Assembly: GCA_030490835.1 (NCBI GenBank)
Contig: CM059971.1
Location: 127,380,564 to 127,444,563, forward strand
DNA: 64,000 nt
Direction of reading: 5' to 3'
Source of the DNA: Annona cherimola
Lineage: Eukaryota > Streptophyta > Magnoliopsida > Magnoliales > Annonaceae
Shown: positions 35,210 through 52,559 of the stretch, piece by piece
How the letters are laid out: each line of letters begins with the position of its first letter
Position numbering within the stretch: position 1 is the stretch's first letter
Position numbers and translations under genes: made by a program
The notes under the pieces: generated by a model
What the model saw: only the letters and a program-made list of their open reading frames with translations
Database searches by the model: none
Told to the model about the DNA's origin: nothing

Positions 35210-38200
35210 CAGTAAGTGAGCAGGGGCTGAAAGGCTGTGCAAAAATCTTGTTTTATCTCTTTCTGGGAAACTAGCATCTATTTCCCATGATGCTGTTGTT
35301 CCATCCTCTTCAAATTTGTAATGCAAACATCATCTCGATGCGAATGACAGTTCACAGTTTGTTAGGGAGTATCTGTGAAAAACTAGTTCAGGATATCCCT
35401 CATAGTGGCTTGAGTGTTGAATCCAAACAAGGAAAACTGCAATTAAATATTTTTTCTCCATAGAGTTGGACCATATGCTAATACATGAAAAGAAAATTTC
35501 TAATATTCACAACACATCGCAACAACCATATGCAGCCTGAACCAATTTGATGTGGGTTTTTTAAATGCTGCTAATAAAACCTACATTATATAAAAACTAA
35601 GTAGAATCATGCTAGGAGAATCTGAAATGTATGTCATCCCTGTGTTCTATCAATTTTTTGTGCACACATGGCTGATCATTTAATGTTCTCATCTTCGGAG
35701 TTTTTATGTAGCCTTTCCGTTGAGAGGTGCCCAGGAAACAAGATGCTTGGCTGTCGTGAGATTGTGGATGGCAAGGTGACTGCACTAATCCAATACCAAT
35801 TGTTAAGCCCTTATTTGATGATTTTTTGCACTCAGCTTGTACCTTAAAGAGCTAAACTTTTTTATATGTGCTGCCTTATTCCATTTTCAGGCCAGTAAGT
35901 ATGTGTGGCAAACTTACAAAGAAGTATATGACACAGTAATTAAGGTTGGAAACTCCATGCGTACATGTGGTGTCGAGAAGGTAATTTTTTTTCTTTGTTG
36001 ACAATTAAAATGAGTTCTTTATGTGGTGGTTTTGGGAGGTCTAAGAAATCTAATGGCCTGTTTGGCCCAGTTATTATAGGTGTTATGCACTTTGCAAATT
36101 TCAAAACAGGCAAGCATGCCAATCATAAGTGTTTGGCAATGTCATCTAAAATTGGTTATTTTTTTCTCCTAAAAAGCCGGATGTTGGCTTTTACAGCCCA
36201 AAAATCACACCACTTATTTTGTTGGCTTCCTTTGGGAAGTGTGGCCAAACAGATGCTAAGGCTTTTATCAATTGTCAGATGATAGCCTATATTTGAATTC
36301 ATAGGATCTTCTTTTTTTTTTTTTTTTAATGAAAGAATTCATAAGATCTTTCAAATGTGGATTATCTATTCAACAAAGCAGTTAACATTCAAAAAATGTC
36401 ATTTCAGGGGGGTCGCTGTGGTATTTATGGTGTAAATTGTCCTGAATGGATTATGAGTATGGAGGTACTGGCTTCTTAAGTAAAGCTGCCTACAAATGAG
36501 ATATTATCTCTGACTTTATTTCATCACTTTGCTTGGATTTTTTATGCACTTCATTGCTATATCTTATCATTGCTTGAAACTTCTCCAGGCCTGCAATGCT
36601 CATGGGATTTATTGTGTCCCTTTATATGATACTCTTGGTATGTCTTTCACAGCTTGCTATGACTTTGAGCTCATGCTTATTCCATTCTCGTCTGATGTAA
36701 TAATTGTACTTTCTTTCTTCACCTGCCACCCACCAGGTGCTGGTGCAGTGGAGTTTATTATATGTCATGCGGAGGTTTCGATTGTTTTTGTGGAAGAGAC
36801 AAAGATTGCTGAGGTAAAAAAATGTGTTTTCTTGTTGGGTAAATATTTTTTTGGCTTAATCTAACATCATGATGATAATCTTGCATACAGTATCAAAGCC
36901 AACATCTTATGGCCTTGGTGCAGAAGGCCTAAGAATTAGTGTCATCAAAACTTAACTAGAGGTAGAATGAATCAACCAACATGTCCTTTTTGAACCTGTT
37001 CAACCAATTTGTTCAATTAGTTTGAGGGGGTGTTTGACAAACCTGGAAACATCTCCAAGGAAACTTTTCAATCTAAAACTTTTCACTTTCCCCGATTACT
37101 CTATTTTTTAATTATTTGTCACCTTTTTCTACATTACCCTGCTTTTTAATAATTTTTACACAACTAACTATACAACTAGTCTATCTATTTTAACTTATTC
37201 TAGTTACTCCCCATCATTACCCTTATATATCATGTTATTTTCTACCAATTCAAAAATTTTTACACCCAAAACTTTTAATCAAAAGTTTAATCACTTGTCA
37301 AACACGCCCCAAATCAGAACTTCTCAATCTGAAACTTCTCACTCTCCACAATTGCCATACATGTCAATCATTTCTACGCAATTAACCCCTCATAATCTTG
37401 AGATTATCCTATCCTCTAGGAGTTAGGACGACCAAGTGTTGTTGTTTTCTCCATGCATTCGTCCAGAGCCCATCTAACGAACATGCCAACTCAAGGCTCA
37501 CATTCAAAATATCTACTTAATTTGGACTGTTAATTTATGTTATTAAGTAAATAATTTCCACAGAGAACTATGTTCCTATTATTATTTTTAAAAAGAATTT
37601 CCTTTAATGAGGGATTTTAGAAACATGTTAATTTAGGATAGTAACTAAGGAAGGAGAAATATATTATGTGGTGATGATAGAATAGAATGATATAATATCA
37701 TTATAGATTTGGCATTTTATTTCAGGGTGTGTTTGGAAAGTAACAAAAAATTCTGATGAAAAGTTTTTGGTGAATTTTTTTTTTTTTTTTGAAATGTGAA
37801 AAAATGATGTGATATAATAGGGACAATGCTGAGGAGTAAAAAAAAAATAAAATTAAAATGGATACGGTAGATGTATGGGGTAGTTATGCAGAAATGATTA
37901 AAACGTATGATAGTTGTATAGGAAGAAGTGAAGAAATAATTAAAAAACATGATAGTTGTAGAGAATAAAAAGTTTTAGGGGACATTTCGGAATGTTAAAG
38001 TTAGTGAAATTGTGGGATGGTGTGGGAGTGAGAAATGGAATATTTTGGGAATTTTGTGATTAATATGAAATAATAGGGGTAAAGTTGGAATAAATATGAT
38101 AGTTAAAAGAAAAATGATTGGAATATAGGAGTAAAGTTGGAAAAATAGGGTTGTTGGGTTGTTGAATCATCTATGGGAGAACATGTACACCATGTTTCAC

Positions 38201-41200
38201 CATCCCATCCTACAAAACTATATTCCTAAACGTCCCCTTATATTGAAAAGTTTTGTTGTTAAATAAACACACCTCAAAAAAATTTCGTTGTGACAAACAT
38301 TCCTTTAAAGATTTAAACTTTTTGCTGTACCCAGTTATTTTTAAAAAATGCACTAATGAGTGAGTGACTAAAATATTGCATTTCTACCAATGTTCACCTT
38401 CTTTTCAAATGGCCCAAAACAGCTGTTTAATCCAATACACAAGTGTGTTCACTAGACATTGTAGTTGCTCACATAACAGTAATATATCTAGTCAACTAAA
38501 CACTAAATATTTGCTAAGAGATTATAATTAAATAAAGTTTAGATTATATGAGTTGATTGTATGCGAAGGATTGTAACTGTTTAGGAAATGACAATCAGTG
38601 GGCAGGTAAATGAGTTGGTTCAATAACATACGTTTCAGTTTAATGAGTTTGCTTGTTTCTCTTTGGTTGTTTGACTCATTTATTGTCTTTGCAGTATTAA
38701 CTGGGTTTGATCATCAAAAGTATTTATTTATTCACCAAGCATCTTCTTTCTTTCAGGTGTTGAAAACACTTCATAATACACATGATTTGTTGAAAAGTAA
38801 GAGGCATTTTTTTTTGGGATTAAGGCATTTTATTTTGTTTTGTAGTTGGTTGCCAAAAATATGGCTTATGTTGGTATTTTGATAATGCAGCGGTCGTGAG
38901 TTTTGGAAAAGTTACTGTTGAACAAAGAGAAGAAACTGAGAAATTTGGTTTGAAAATGTATTCTTGGGATGAATTTTTACTACTGGTAAGCTACTTGCAT
39001 CATACGCTTTCATTTATTGCTCTTAACATGCACAAATTTTTGTGCAAAGGATGCTGTCGAGTTTATTTGAGAAAACTTCTAAAATTATGAAGAGAAGCAG
39101 TCTTATAGATGTTTCTGAAGTTTCCGAAGTCGTGGTGATGGGTAATGAAATGTAGCAATGATAACATTTGACGTCTTATCCTTCAAATGATATTAGACAG
39201 AAATATCCCATGCACAGTGTGATTATTAAAGTGGGACTCCCGTACAATACTAGTATTTCTCTCTTTTAAGGACCTAAGCTTTGATAAGCACTAAATCTTC
39301 TCAGCCCCATAAATCATTGAGTTTATGAAACTAGCAATATGAATTGGAGTACCTAACCTCTTCCAGAGGAATGTGTTAAGATGTGAGGATGGATAGGCAA
39401 TGGAAATTTATGCGAGTAATACGCAGGATTGCTTATCTCAGGGATTTTTTTTTGGGGTCCATTCGCATACCAAAGGAAACAATTTGTCCTTAGTTTTGAA
39501 TATGTTATCCACACTGGGTATCATTGTTATTGATTTTGACACATCCAAACAGTCCATTGAAATTAAGCATTTTGTTGTTGTGAGGACAGTACCAATCGAA
39601 ATTTATGAAAGTAGTAGGTGGAAGTGCTTGATCTCAGGGAATTTTTTTAGTTCATCCACACACCAAGAGTTCTAATTTATGGAAGTGGACTTGGTTTTGA
39701 ATACGTTGCTTGCACTTCAAGATTTTGATCTGTAAAGTGGTATTATCGTTATTTGTTTCAACATCCAAACAGTCCATTGGAAATTAAACATTTGGTTCTC
39801 TGATAGCTGTATTAAGGGATTTTTTTGTCATCAAATATGAAGTATTTCATTATGCTTGTGAACTTTAGGTTTTGATCTTCTCATATATCTTTCTCTATTC
39901 TTTTAGGGTGCGTTTGGTTGGAGGTAAAACTTTTTGATGAAAACTTTTCAGAGTAGAAGTTGTCAAGTTGATAGAAAATGATGTGATATAATAGGGGTAA
40001 TAATAAGGTGTCAACCATAAAAAAAAATAATAAGGTGTCAAGAGAATAAAGTTAAAATAGATAGGGTAGTTGTATGGGTATTTCGTGTGGAAATGATTGA
40101 AAAGTAGATTTGTTTATATAGGAAAATGTGAAAAAATAATTAAAAAATAAGGTAGTTATGGGGAGTGAAAAGTTTTTGATTGAAAAGTTTTCATTGACAT
40201 GTTTTGTGTGTAACCAAACACACCCTTAGAGTTATAAGAAGTACATCAATCTATGGGCATGCATATCTGACTAGTGGTATGTGAATACCTAATGCACACA
40301 GAATGGTTTCCACCTTTGAGCTATGTCTAAGTGGATGAGATGGTTTCTACGTTAAGCTGTCTAAGTGTTGTAACTAATTTGCTGTAGATTTTGCTTCTCC
40401 TGTAATTTTATACTCTGGTCTTAACTAGTTTGCTTGTTCTTGTTCTTGTTCATGCACAGGGGGATGATAAGCACTTTGATCTTCCAGTAAAAACAAAGGC
40501 AGACATTTGTACCATAATGTATACTAGTGGTACAACTGGTGACCCTAAGGGTGTTATGATTTCCAATGATAGCATTATTAGTATAATTGGTGGTGTGAAG
40601 TGGTTACTTGAGTCAGTGAATGAACAGGTAATCCATACTTTAGTTACTCTTTGTTTCACTAACAATGTATATTTTTAAAGAAAAATATCAGTTGTCTTGT
40701 TGTGAAGAGGTAGCTTTCTCATGATACAACCCTACACTACCAGTTGCAAAAGCAGCAACTTCAACTGTTGTGCCTAGGCTGTCTCTAATTTGTGTGTTAA
40801 TGACAACAAGTATAAGAGTTTATTTCCCATATGCTCAAATTTTTTGTCTTTAATGTTTTGTATCTTTATGTTCTTATGACATTTTACAGCTGGATGAGAA
40901 GGATGTTTATTTATCTTATCTCCCTCTGGCACATATCTTTGATCGGGTGATTGAAGAGTTGTTTATTTCCCATGGTGCCATGATAGGATTTTGGCGTGGG
41001 GTGAGTACTATTGTCCATAAAACTATGCTTGCATGGTTTTAAAAGTTAAACTGAGTTGAGATTACTTTTTGGCTTTTTGAGTTTATCCTAGAAAGGATTC
41101 AGTGCACCTTCTCTTTTTTTATGGGATCCATCGCCTTGCTAGAAAATGTAATATTGTCTTTCTTTTTTAAATTGTTTTTTTAGCCAAAATATACAACTCA

Positions 41201-44200
41201 ACTATTTTTCCATCTTCAGGATGTTAAATTATTGATTGAAGACATTGGGGAGCTAAGACCAACTATTTTTTGTGCTGTTCCACGCGTGCTGGACCGAATC
41301 TATACAGGTAAAAGTTCAAACTTGTTCTTATTAACAACAGATCCTGAACCCAGCAAGCAATTGCTGTCTTTTAATTCTTTATCCTTTGAAACAGATAGCA
41401 TGCTTGTAGCTAACAAAAATGCAAATGGACGTGCATCATTTGAGAATTGAGACCAGCAAGCTAGTTGCTATTTTGAATTCTTGTATCTTTTGAAATGGAT
41501 ATCATGCCGCTGTTAACAAATGACATGAACATGCATCATTCAAGTTTGTTGTCTTTGCTTTGAATGGAAGTACCAAAAGGCCAAAGTACATGGCTTGTGA
41601 TTTATGAATTTAAAGTATTAAAGATGATATGGGGGATTCCTAGAAAAGATTTTAGGATACCCGGGATATTGTGGAATGGCCCATTCCATGGTTCATGCAC
41701 TTGACACAAATTTGTTGCAAAAAACTTATATTCTGCTGATGTTGGTGCTATATCGCCAGTGAGAAGTACCAAACATGTCCCTTTTTCATCTTCCTATGAA
41801 CTCCTAATCAATGTATCCTTGTAGTCTTTTTCCCCATTATCATCTTCAAAATAAAAAAAAATAAAAAAAAAGGTGAGTAAAACTTATCTGTACAGCTGCA
41901 TGATGTGAACCTGACACAACCAAATATGAACGCATGAGAATGCATACACATACCACATGAAAAACAAGCAAAACAATCTAAACGCTTCCTTCTCTTTGCC
42001 ATGCGTATTCCAAGGAGCATCTCTGCACTAGACGTCTAGAATAAGCATGTTATCCTGCCACATGGCGACTACTTGGGAAAATCTGGACATCTGTGATATC
42101 GAGCCATTCAATGCACATAAATCTTTAAAATCTGGAAATATTGTAGGCATAAGGAATGATCTTGCTTGAATTACCATCATTCACCAGTGCATCCCAGAAA
42201 GAGAAGATGGAAGATTGGTTCTTTCATCTGTGGATATGTTCTTATCTGTTTTTATTTTTTCCAGGTTTAACAGAGAAAATTTCTTCTGGAGGTTTCTTGA
42301 GACATACGTTGTTCAACATTGCATATTATTAGTAAGATTGCCACTCATATTTCTAATAAAAAGAACATGATTGGTTTGGTAATCCTTTGTGCTGTTTTTC
42401 TGTTATTGCAGTGATCCTTTTTGCTTTTCTTCTTATATTTCTGCCAAATTTTTGAGCAGCTATAATATCTAATATTTAAATTCTTCAGTAAATTTCGCAA
42501 CATGAAGAAGGGATCTAAACATGAAGAGGCAGCTCCACTTTTCGACAAAGTAGTTTTTAGCAAGGTAGAGATTGTACATCAGCAGAAAAATGAGTTATTG
42601 TTGCTATTACACATAGCATCTATGGGCAGAGCCATTTTTCACAAGCCTGATCTCAATTTACTGTGTTTCTTTTAGGTAAAACAAGGATTAGGTGGCAGTG
42701 TAAGACTTATTTTATCTGGAGCTGCTCCACTTGCAGCACATGTGGAAGCTTTTTTGCGAGTAGTGGCATGTGCTCATGTTCTTCAAGGCTATGGTATGAA
42801 TCCTGCTAAATTATTGCATATTTTTAATTCATTTGAAGGATTATCCTGTTTGAGGTGGCATGTTGATATTCTGAGTTCTTATCAAGAATGATACTTGCGA
42901 TGCAATTCACATGGTCTGTTGAAAAGACTTATTCTTGTGAGTTTCAGTTGATCAAATGTTTCGCATGACTGATGATGTATGAATTTCTTTGTAGGTCTGA
43001 CGGAAACATGTGCAGGGACATTCGTATCACTCCCAAATGAAGTTTCAATGCTTGGTACTGTGGGCCCACCTGTGCCAAATGTGGATGTTTGCCTGGAGTC
43101 TGTTCCTGAAATGGGATATGATGCCCTTTCAGCTACTCCACGTGGAGAGGTCTGTGTGAGGGGGAATACCCTGTTCTCAGGATACTATAAAAGAGAAGAC
43201 CTTACCAAAGAAGTACTTGTTGATGGATGGTTCCACACAGGTTTGTACATCTAATCTTAGGAACAGAAACATCAGGAAAGAAATTTAAACCTTTAACGTT
43301 AGTGTTAGTATATAGAAGTGGCCCAAAAAGTTTCAACCAAACAGGGTGATCCTTTGAAGGTTTGAATAAAACTAAATGAAGGGCATTTTAGTCATTTCTA
43401 GTAAAAATGACTGTGTTAGCGTGTTAGGGTTCCTATTCATAGGAACGAAAATATACATTTTCAAAACTTCAAGTAATCTGCTGCAAATATGAAACTTAAG
43501 GGTTAAAAAGTGCTCATTCTGAACCTTAATGGACCTGTATAATCCCCCCCATTTTCTTACTGTCGATAACACGTGCTTCAAATTTTATGTTCTTTATGTT
43601 ACTGTATACAGGAGACATTGGTGAGTGGCAACCAGATGGAAGTTTGAAAATCATTGATAGGAAAAAGAACATCTTCAAGCTTTCTCAAGGAGAATATGTT
43701 GCTGTTGAAAATCTGGAGAACATCTATGGTCAAGTTCCTGAAGTTGATGCGGTATGTCTGTCTTTCTTGGATTTTTTTCTCTTTGAATTTGTGTACATTT
43801 GCTAACAATTACCCTTCAGAAATGAATGGGTTACATAAATTTCTCAATAAAAATAGTAGGGACCTATGGCCCAATGAGATATGAATCGCATCCTCTGAGC
43901 CGTCATAGAATGATGGAATATCGAAGATGTGGATATTACTTTCGATATGAATAATAGGCGGTCCCTTGATAGATTGTCCAGCTGCATGTGGTCCCCAGCC
44001 CTTTTTTGATCATGTCCCTAGCCGGCTAGCCCTTACATATAAGAGATTGACTATCGTGCGAGAAAGTAGATGCTCAAAAAATATATTTTTCCTAGAATAC
44101 TCTTGTTGGCATCAGAGTTGCAGCAAATAGACTTTACGTATAGTGTTATCTAAATCAGACCATTCTTCTAACTACAATAATAGTTACTTATGGGCAATTA

Positions 44201-45971
44201 GAATAAAACAGCTAGGTGTTGGAAGTGAGTTTAAAATGAATGGAACCCCAGCAATAGTATAAAATATTGTCAGGATCTGATCATTTCAACACTAACCTTT
44301 TAGCCGTAATGTTAGAATTGGATTCTTCTTACTCTAATAGTCAGATCAGTTCTGTTCTAGGTTCCCAATGTTTCAGTATTTAGTACTTGGAAATTAGTGT
44401 AGAACATGAAGGTATTGGAGGGGATTTTAACTTTATTTTTTAACCTTAAAACCGAGAATCAAATCAGAATATTCGAAGGATTTTTATCATGAATTTTGAA
44501 CCCTAGAACTGAGAACCAAATCTAATCAACAGTACATAAATTTCATTTTAAGGGTTCCGTAATTTCTGCCTAGTTGGTTTGCCAGTAACTGTTTTTTTTT
44601 TTTTTGGCTGAGAACTGCTAGTAACTGGGTTAGTTCTACTGCCGTTGTGTTTTTCTTACCGTTTTAGATCCAAACTTGCCAGATTTGGAACTGGTTTCTT
44701 GGTAAAATCAGATGGACCAGCAAGTCCAGTCTAGTTCTTGCAATGTTACAATACTGCTTTGCTTAGCTAATATCTGAATGTGTTTGTACTTTGAGATCAA
44801 ATGAAATTTGCAACCTTGAAGTCAACCCCTTCTATGGTTTTACTTGTCGCTCATTTTCAAGTGATAACATAACATCCCAGGTTTATTATTGATTGGTTGT
44901 CCTGTAGTAGGAGGGTTTTTGTTGATCAATTTCCAAGTATTGGTTCATCTCTTTTGGTTGCAAGATATAGGACTCTGGTTGTTTAGGGTTAATGTTTATT
45001 TTTACACGTGGTTTTTAACGATCATACCCTTTTTCCATGTCGATTGGTTGGACTCCATATTCCTTAAAGAAACCACGTGGTTTTCAAGGTTTTCTTGTTA
45101 ATTGTGCCCCTCGATAATCGTACTTTGCTTGTATTCCCAGATATGGATATATGGAAACAGTTTCGAGTCTTTCCTAGTTGCTGTCGTCAATCCTAGCAAG
45201 CAATCGCTCGAGCGCTGGGCTGAAGAAAATGGACAAAGCGGGAATTTTACTGCTCTCTGCGAGAATCCCAAGGCAAAGGAGTTTATTCTTGGGGAACTTG
45301 CAAAGCATGCTAAAGCAAAAAAGGTATGCTATAGCTAGCTAAATGGAAGGCACTAGGCACTGTCATGTCTCATCTGTGCCAGTGACATTTTACTGTGTTG
45401 AAAGGCTGAGGTTAAATCATAGTTGGAGTTCCATACAAAGAGCTGTACTCTTGATCTCACTAAATAATGTTTGCAGTTGAAAGGTTTTGAATTCTTGAAA
45501 GCTGTCCACCTCGACCCACTACCATTTGACATGGAGAGGGACCTTCTGACTCCTACCTACAAGAAAAAGCGGCCACAGTTGCTCAAATATTATCAGGTTT
45601 GCTTTCACTCCGTTTCAACTTCTATTTTTCACAGAGAAAACCTTGGTACTCTCTTTTTTGTTTTTTTCCGTTACTTGGAACTCTTTAAGCATATATTTTT
45701 TTTTAAAAAAAAAAAAAAAAAAAAAAGAAGAAAGAGGAATGGATCCCTTCGTTGTCCTCTCGTTTTTTTTTTTTGTAGCAGTAGCTCAAAAAGCACAACA
45801 AATTTTGGGAATGGTGAACTGAAATGCATTCTTTGTAAAAATCGTAACACTTACAGGTTCCTTATTCTAACATTCATCGCAACCTAACCTGACTAATCTC
45901 TCCTAACCTCACTCGATTCACAGGGTGCAATCGATGAGATGTACAAGAACGCAAAGAGCAGTGCCAAGTAA
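32816..45971 (+). CDS. LACS4: Long-chain acyl-CoA synthetase, LACS4/3/5 clade
   Basis: Nineteen exons: 32816-32973, 35712-35775, 35891-35980, 36408-36464, 36589-36637, 36737-36813, 38757-38796, 38891-38985, 40460-40627, 40890-41000, 41220-41307, 42265-42331, 42489-42564, 42676-42793, 42995-43240, 43612-43751, 45141-45323, 45477-45596 and 45924-45971. All junctions are GT-AG and in phase, giving 664 residues, the usual length. The enzyme activates long-chain fatty acids with ATP and CoA for lipid synthesis, usually at the ER. Seen in order: [19 protein letters not shown] near the start, the ATP-binding [11 protein letters not shown] at 231-241, [17 protein letters not shown] around 417-423, TGD at 501-503 and [16 protein letters not shown] from 517. 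The N-terminus and GMDSCWDVF place it with LACS4, 3 and 5 rather than LACS1 or LACS2. No peroxisomal signal ends the protein (NAKSSAK). Introns carry MITEs and a tandem repeat. The exact family member is an inference. Confidence 0.95.
34301..34747. repeat. Three tandem copies of a 149-bp unit in LACS4 intron 1
   Basis: The unit starts AATTTTGATATCATAAAAGC at 34301, 34450 and 34599, an exact 149-base period. The copies differ at only a few bases (for example CAATCTTTG against CAGTCTTTG, and AACCCG against AATCTG). The near identity points to a recent expansion. Confidence 0.95.
35177..35206. repeat. (AG)n microsatellite in LACS4 intron 1
   Basis: About 15 uninterrupted AG units. Confidence 0.9.
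37026..37310. mobile_element. Tourist-like MITE (family B) in LACS4 intron 6
   Basis: Ends GGGGTGTTTGACAA and, inverted, TTGTCAAACACGCCCC. The body has CTTTTCACTTTCCCCGATTA and ACACAACTAACTATACAACT as in other copies. No clear duplication on either side. Confidence 0.65.
37725..38273. mobile_element. Tourist-like MITE (family B) split by a nested MITE
   Basis: Begins GGGTGTGTTTGG and ends AAACACACC; TCA lies on both sides (37722-37724 and 38274-38276). The body is interrupted at 37978-38237 by a family C element. Without it the length is about 286 bp, typical for the family. It lies in LACS4 intron 6. Confidence 0.75.
37978..38237. mobile_element. MITE family C nested in the family B copy
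   Basis: Begins GGGGACATTTCGG and ends, inverted, CTAAACGTCCCC. TTA flanks it on both sides (37975-37977 and 38238-38240). 260 bp, with the GATATGAAATAATAGGGGTA-type interior. The TTA duplication marks a PIF/Harbinger-type insertion. Confidence 0.8.
39906..40225. mobile_element. Tourist-like MITE (family B) in LACS4 intron 8
   Basis: Begins GGGTGCGTTTGGTTGGA and ends ACCAAACACACCC. TTA lies on both sides (39903-39905 and 40226-40228). 320 bp. It holds a short internal duplication of AATAATAAGGTGTCAA near 40000-40040. This is one of the clearest copies. Confidence 0.8.
43752..45140. other. LACS4 intron 16 (1.4 kb), possible retroelement relic
   Basis: The longest intron of the second half of the gene. 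GTTGGCATCAGAGTTGC at about 44106 vaguely resembles a copia primer-binding context. No LTR pair was found. No other element recognised. Confidence 0.3.
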
Positions 45972-46586
45972 AAGAGAATCATATGACCGGTAAAATACAT
46001 GGACACGTCTGATCACTTGCCTTGGCAGATATGAGACATTCTCTCTTGTAAGGTCTATTTAATTTTTTTTTTATTGTAAACAAATAAATTTTTTTTTTGT
46101 CATCCGCCATTGTAATGTGAGAGATTTTATAAAAAAAGATAGTAATGTGAGAGAAATTTGCTTTATGATTTCGTAGCTTGTTGTACGAACAAATCCCATC
46201 CGGTCCCATGACGCTCCATTTGCTGCCGATTGTATGTTAAGCGTAGGCCTGTCGCAATAAGTTGGTCGAGCCATACTTTGGCACGCCGTAGTAGACCTTG
46301 ATTGATTTACGGAACCCACCGCTAACTATCCGCGAGCATAAATCGGTTTGGGTATTTTGAAACGGAAACAGAGGAGGCCATAGTTGTTTCCCAGGTCCTA
46401 GCCCAGCAACCACAGGAGTTGACATCCAAACATAAAATCACGGCTATTGTTCTCAACTTAAACATCAGCAACTAGACTACAACTGCATCATTTATGACAC
46501 ACGAGGAATATGAATTTCCACCTTTTAATGCTACAAAATAGATCGATGAAAACAATATCCAGAATGCCAACTGACGATTAAAGAAA
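45972..46586. other. Convergent 3' regions of LACS4 and spermine synthase
   Basis: The two stop codons are 615 bases apart in tail-to-tail arrangement. The stretch has T runs and AATAAA-like sites (for example around 46080) but no other gene. The 3' UTRs could overlap. Confidence 0.6.
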
Positions 46587-51317
<4,731 letters not shown>

Positions 51318-52399
51318 AGATTCTTTTTACCTTTAGTGCCTCCAGCCTCTAGCCACCCAAAAAGCATATTTTAAGACATACAAGTATATAATGTAAATAG
51401 TGCGTAATTGCTGCACAAATATTAATTCTTTCTTCTCCTTTTATCTTTTTTATATTATAAAAAATATATATATATCTCACCAATGAATGCTCAACGGAAC
51501 CACGAACAGCCCAGCCCAATAAATCAAAAGAACACTAACAAGGATTGAAAGAGGAATGAGGAGAGGCCCACAAACCCAATCAATTGGAAGAACAAAGGAT
51601 CTAGTGCCTATATGGCACCTATGATAGACTCAATTTACAGTAATTATCAGTAAAATCAGAAATATTATTAGGCTTCTGCTCTACAGCATACGGCTTTTGG
51701 CATCCATTCTGATAAGTTAGAAAAGCAAAATAATAATAGCAAACACCTAACAATAAGATATTCCTGACCAAAGCAGAAAATCTCCGCTGAAATATGAACA
51801 TAGGCATCTTGTAAGTTGCGTCTGTGAATTTCAATAGAACTACCAAATGTTGCTTGTAAACAGAAATTCATCCAGCGGAAGCAATGACCATCTTGCCTTC
51901 CGCAAGGGGCACAGATCATCGAATAAGTCCGTCGATTGTAATCACCTAAGCAGAAAGTCTAACCGGTTCTCAATAGTCCGAAGTATAGGCAGCGCGACCT
52001 GTTCAGAAATTTCCCCAGCGGGAGGCGGAAGGATAATCCCCTGCCGGAACGCATTTTCCGAAAAAATACGCCCCGGGTCAGTGTCAAGACTTAAAGCCCT
52101 TGGTCCAAGACTACAAACTAGCAAACTGGAGAGAATAAAGCTCGTGCACCTAAAAAACATGGGTTAAAATCATCTACATACAGGAAGCGAAGAAAAACCA
52201 GCAAAGAACAGCATTCGAATCAAAATCCCAAGGACACGTAGTCCTCAGTTTCAATCAACCGAAACGAAAGAGGAAGAAGTAGAAACATCACGACGCTTTG
52301 TGCAGTGGGATGATAGAATCCCCTAACCTAGAATTAACGCTTCACCAGCTGCGATTCGTTCTTACAGGTGAAAAGTGGAGATCCAGATCGGAAGCTTAC

Positions 52400-52497
52400 C
52401 AAGGGTTTTAGGAGATCGAAGAAAACTAAGGGCGAAATTTCGGATTTTGTTTTGGAAGCGTCTCCCGCTACCGCTTTCCCTGTCTCTGTTTCGGGAC
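52400..52497 (-). other. 5'-UTR exon of spermine synthase
   Basis: Read on -, it ends AAACCCTTG followed by the donor GTAAGC at 52399. No ATG occurs in it, so there is no upstream reading frame here. The intron to the coding exon is about 1 kb; its acceptor lies shortly before 51317 but the exact site is unclear. The 5' limit is guessed from the TATA box. Confidence 0.5.
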
Positions 52498-52525
52498 GAC
52501 TGCGAAACGAGCAGAGGCGGGAGGC

Positions 52526-52532
52526 ATTTATA
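52526..52532 (-). promoter_or_regulatory. TATA box of spermine synthase
   Basis: On - the sequence reads CTATAAATGCC. A start of transcription about 30 bases downstream would be near 52497. Confidence 0.55.
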
Positions 52533-52559
52533 GGAACGAATTGAGCACAAAATCATCGT

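Noticed and set aside
45690..45726. T9/A-run hairpin in LACS4 intron 18 as a terminator
   Set aside because: It is a simple poly-A tract within an intron; coding exon 19 follows with a correct splice site.
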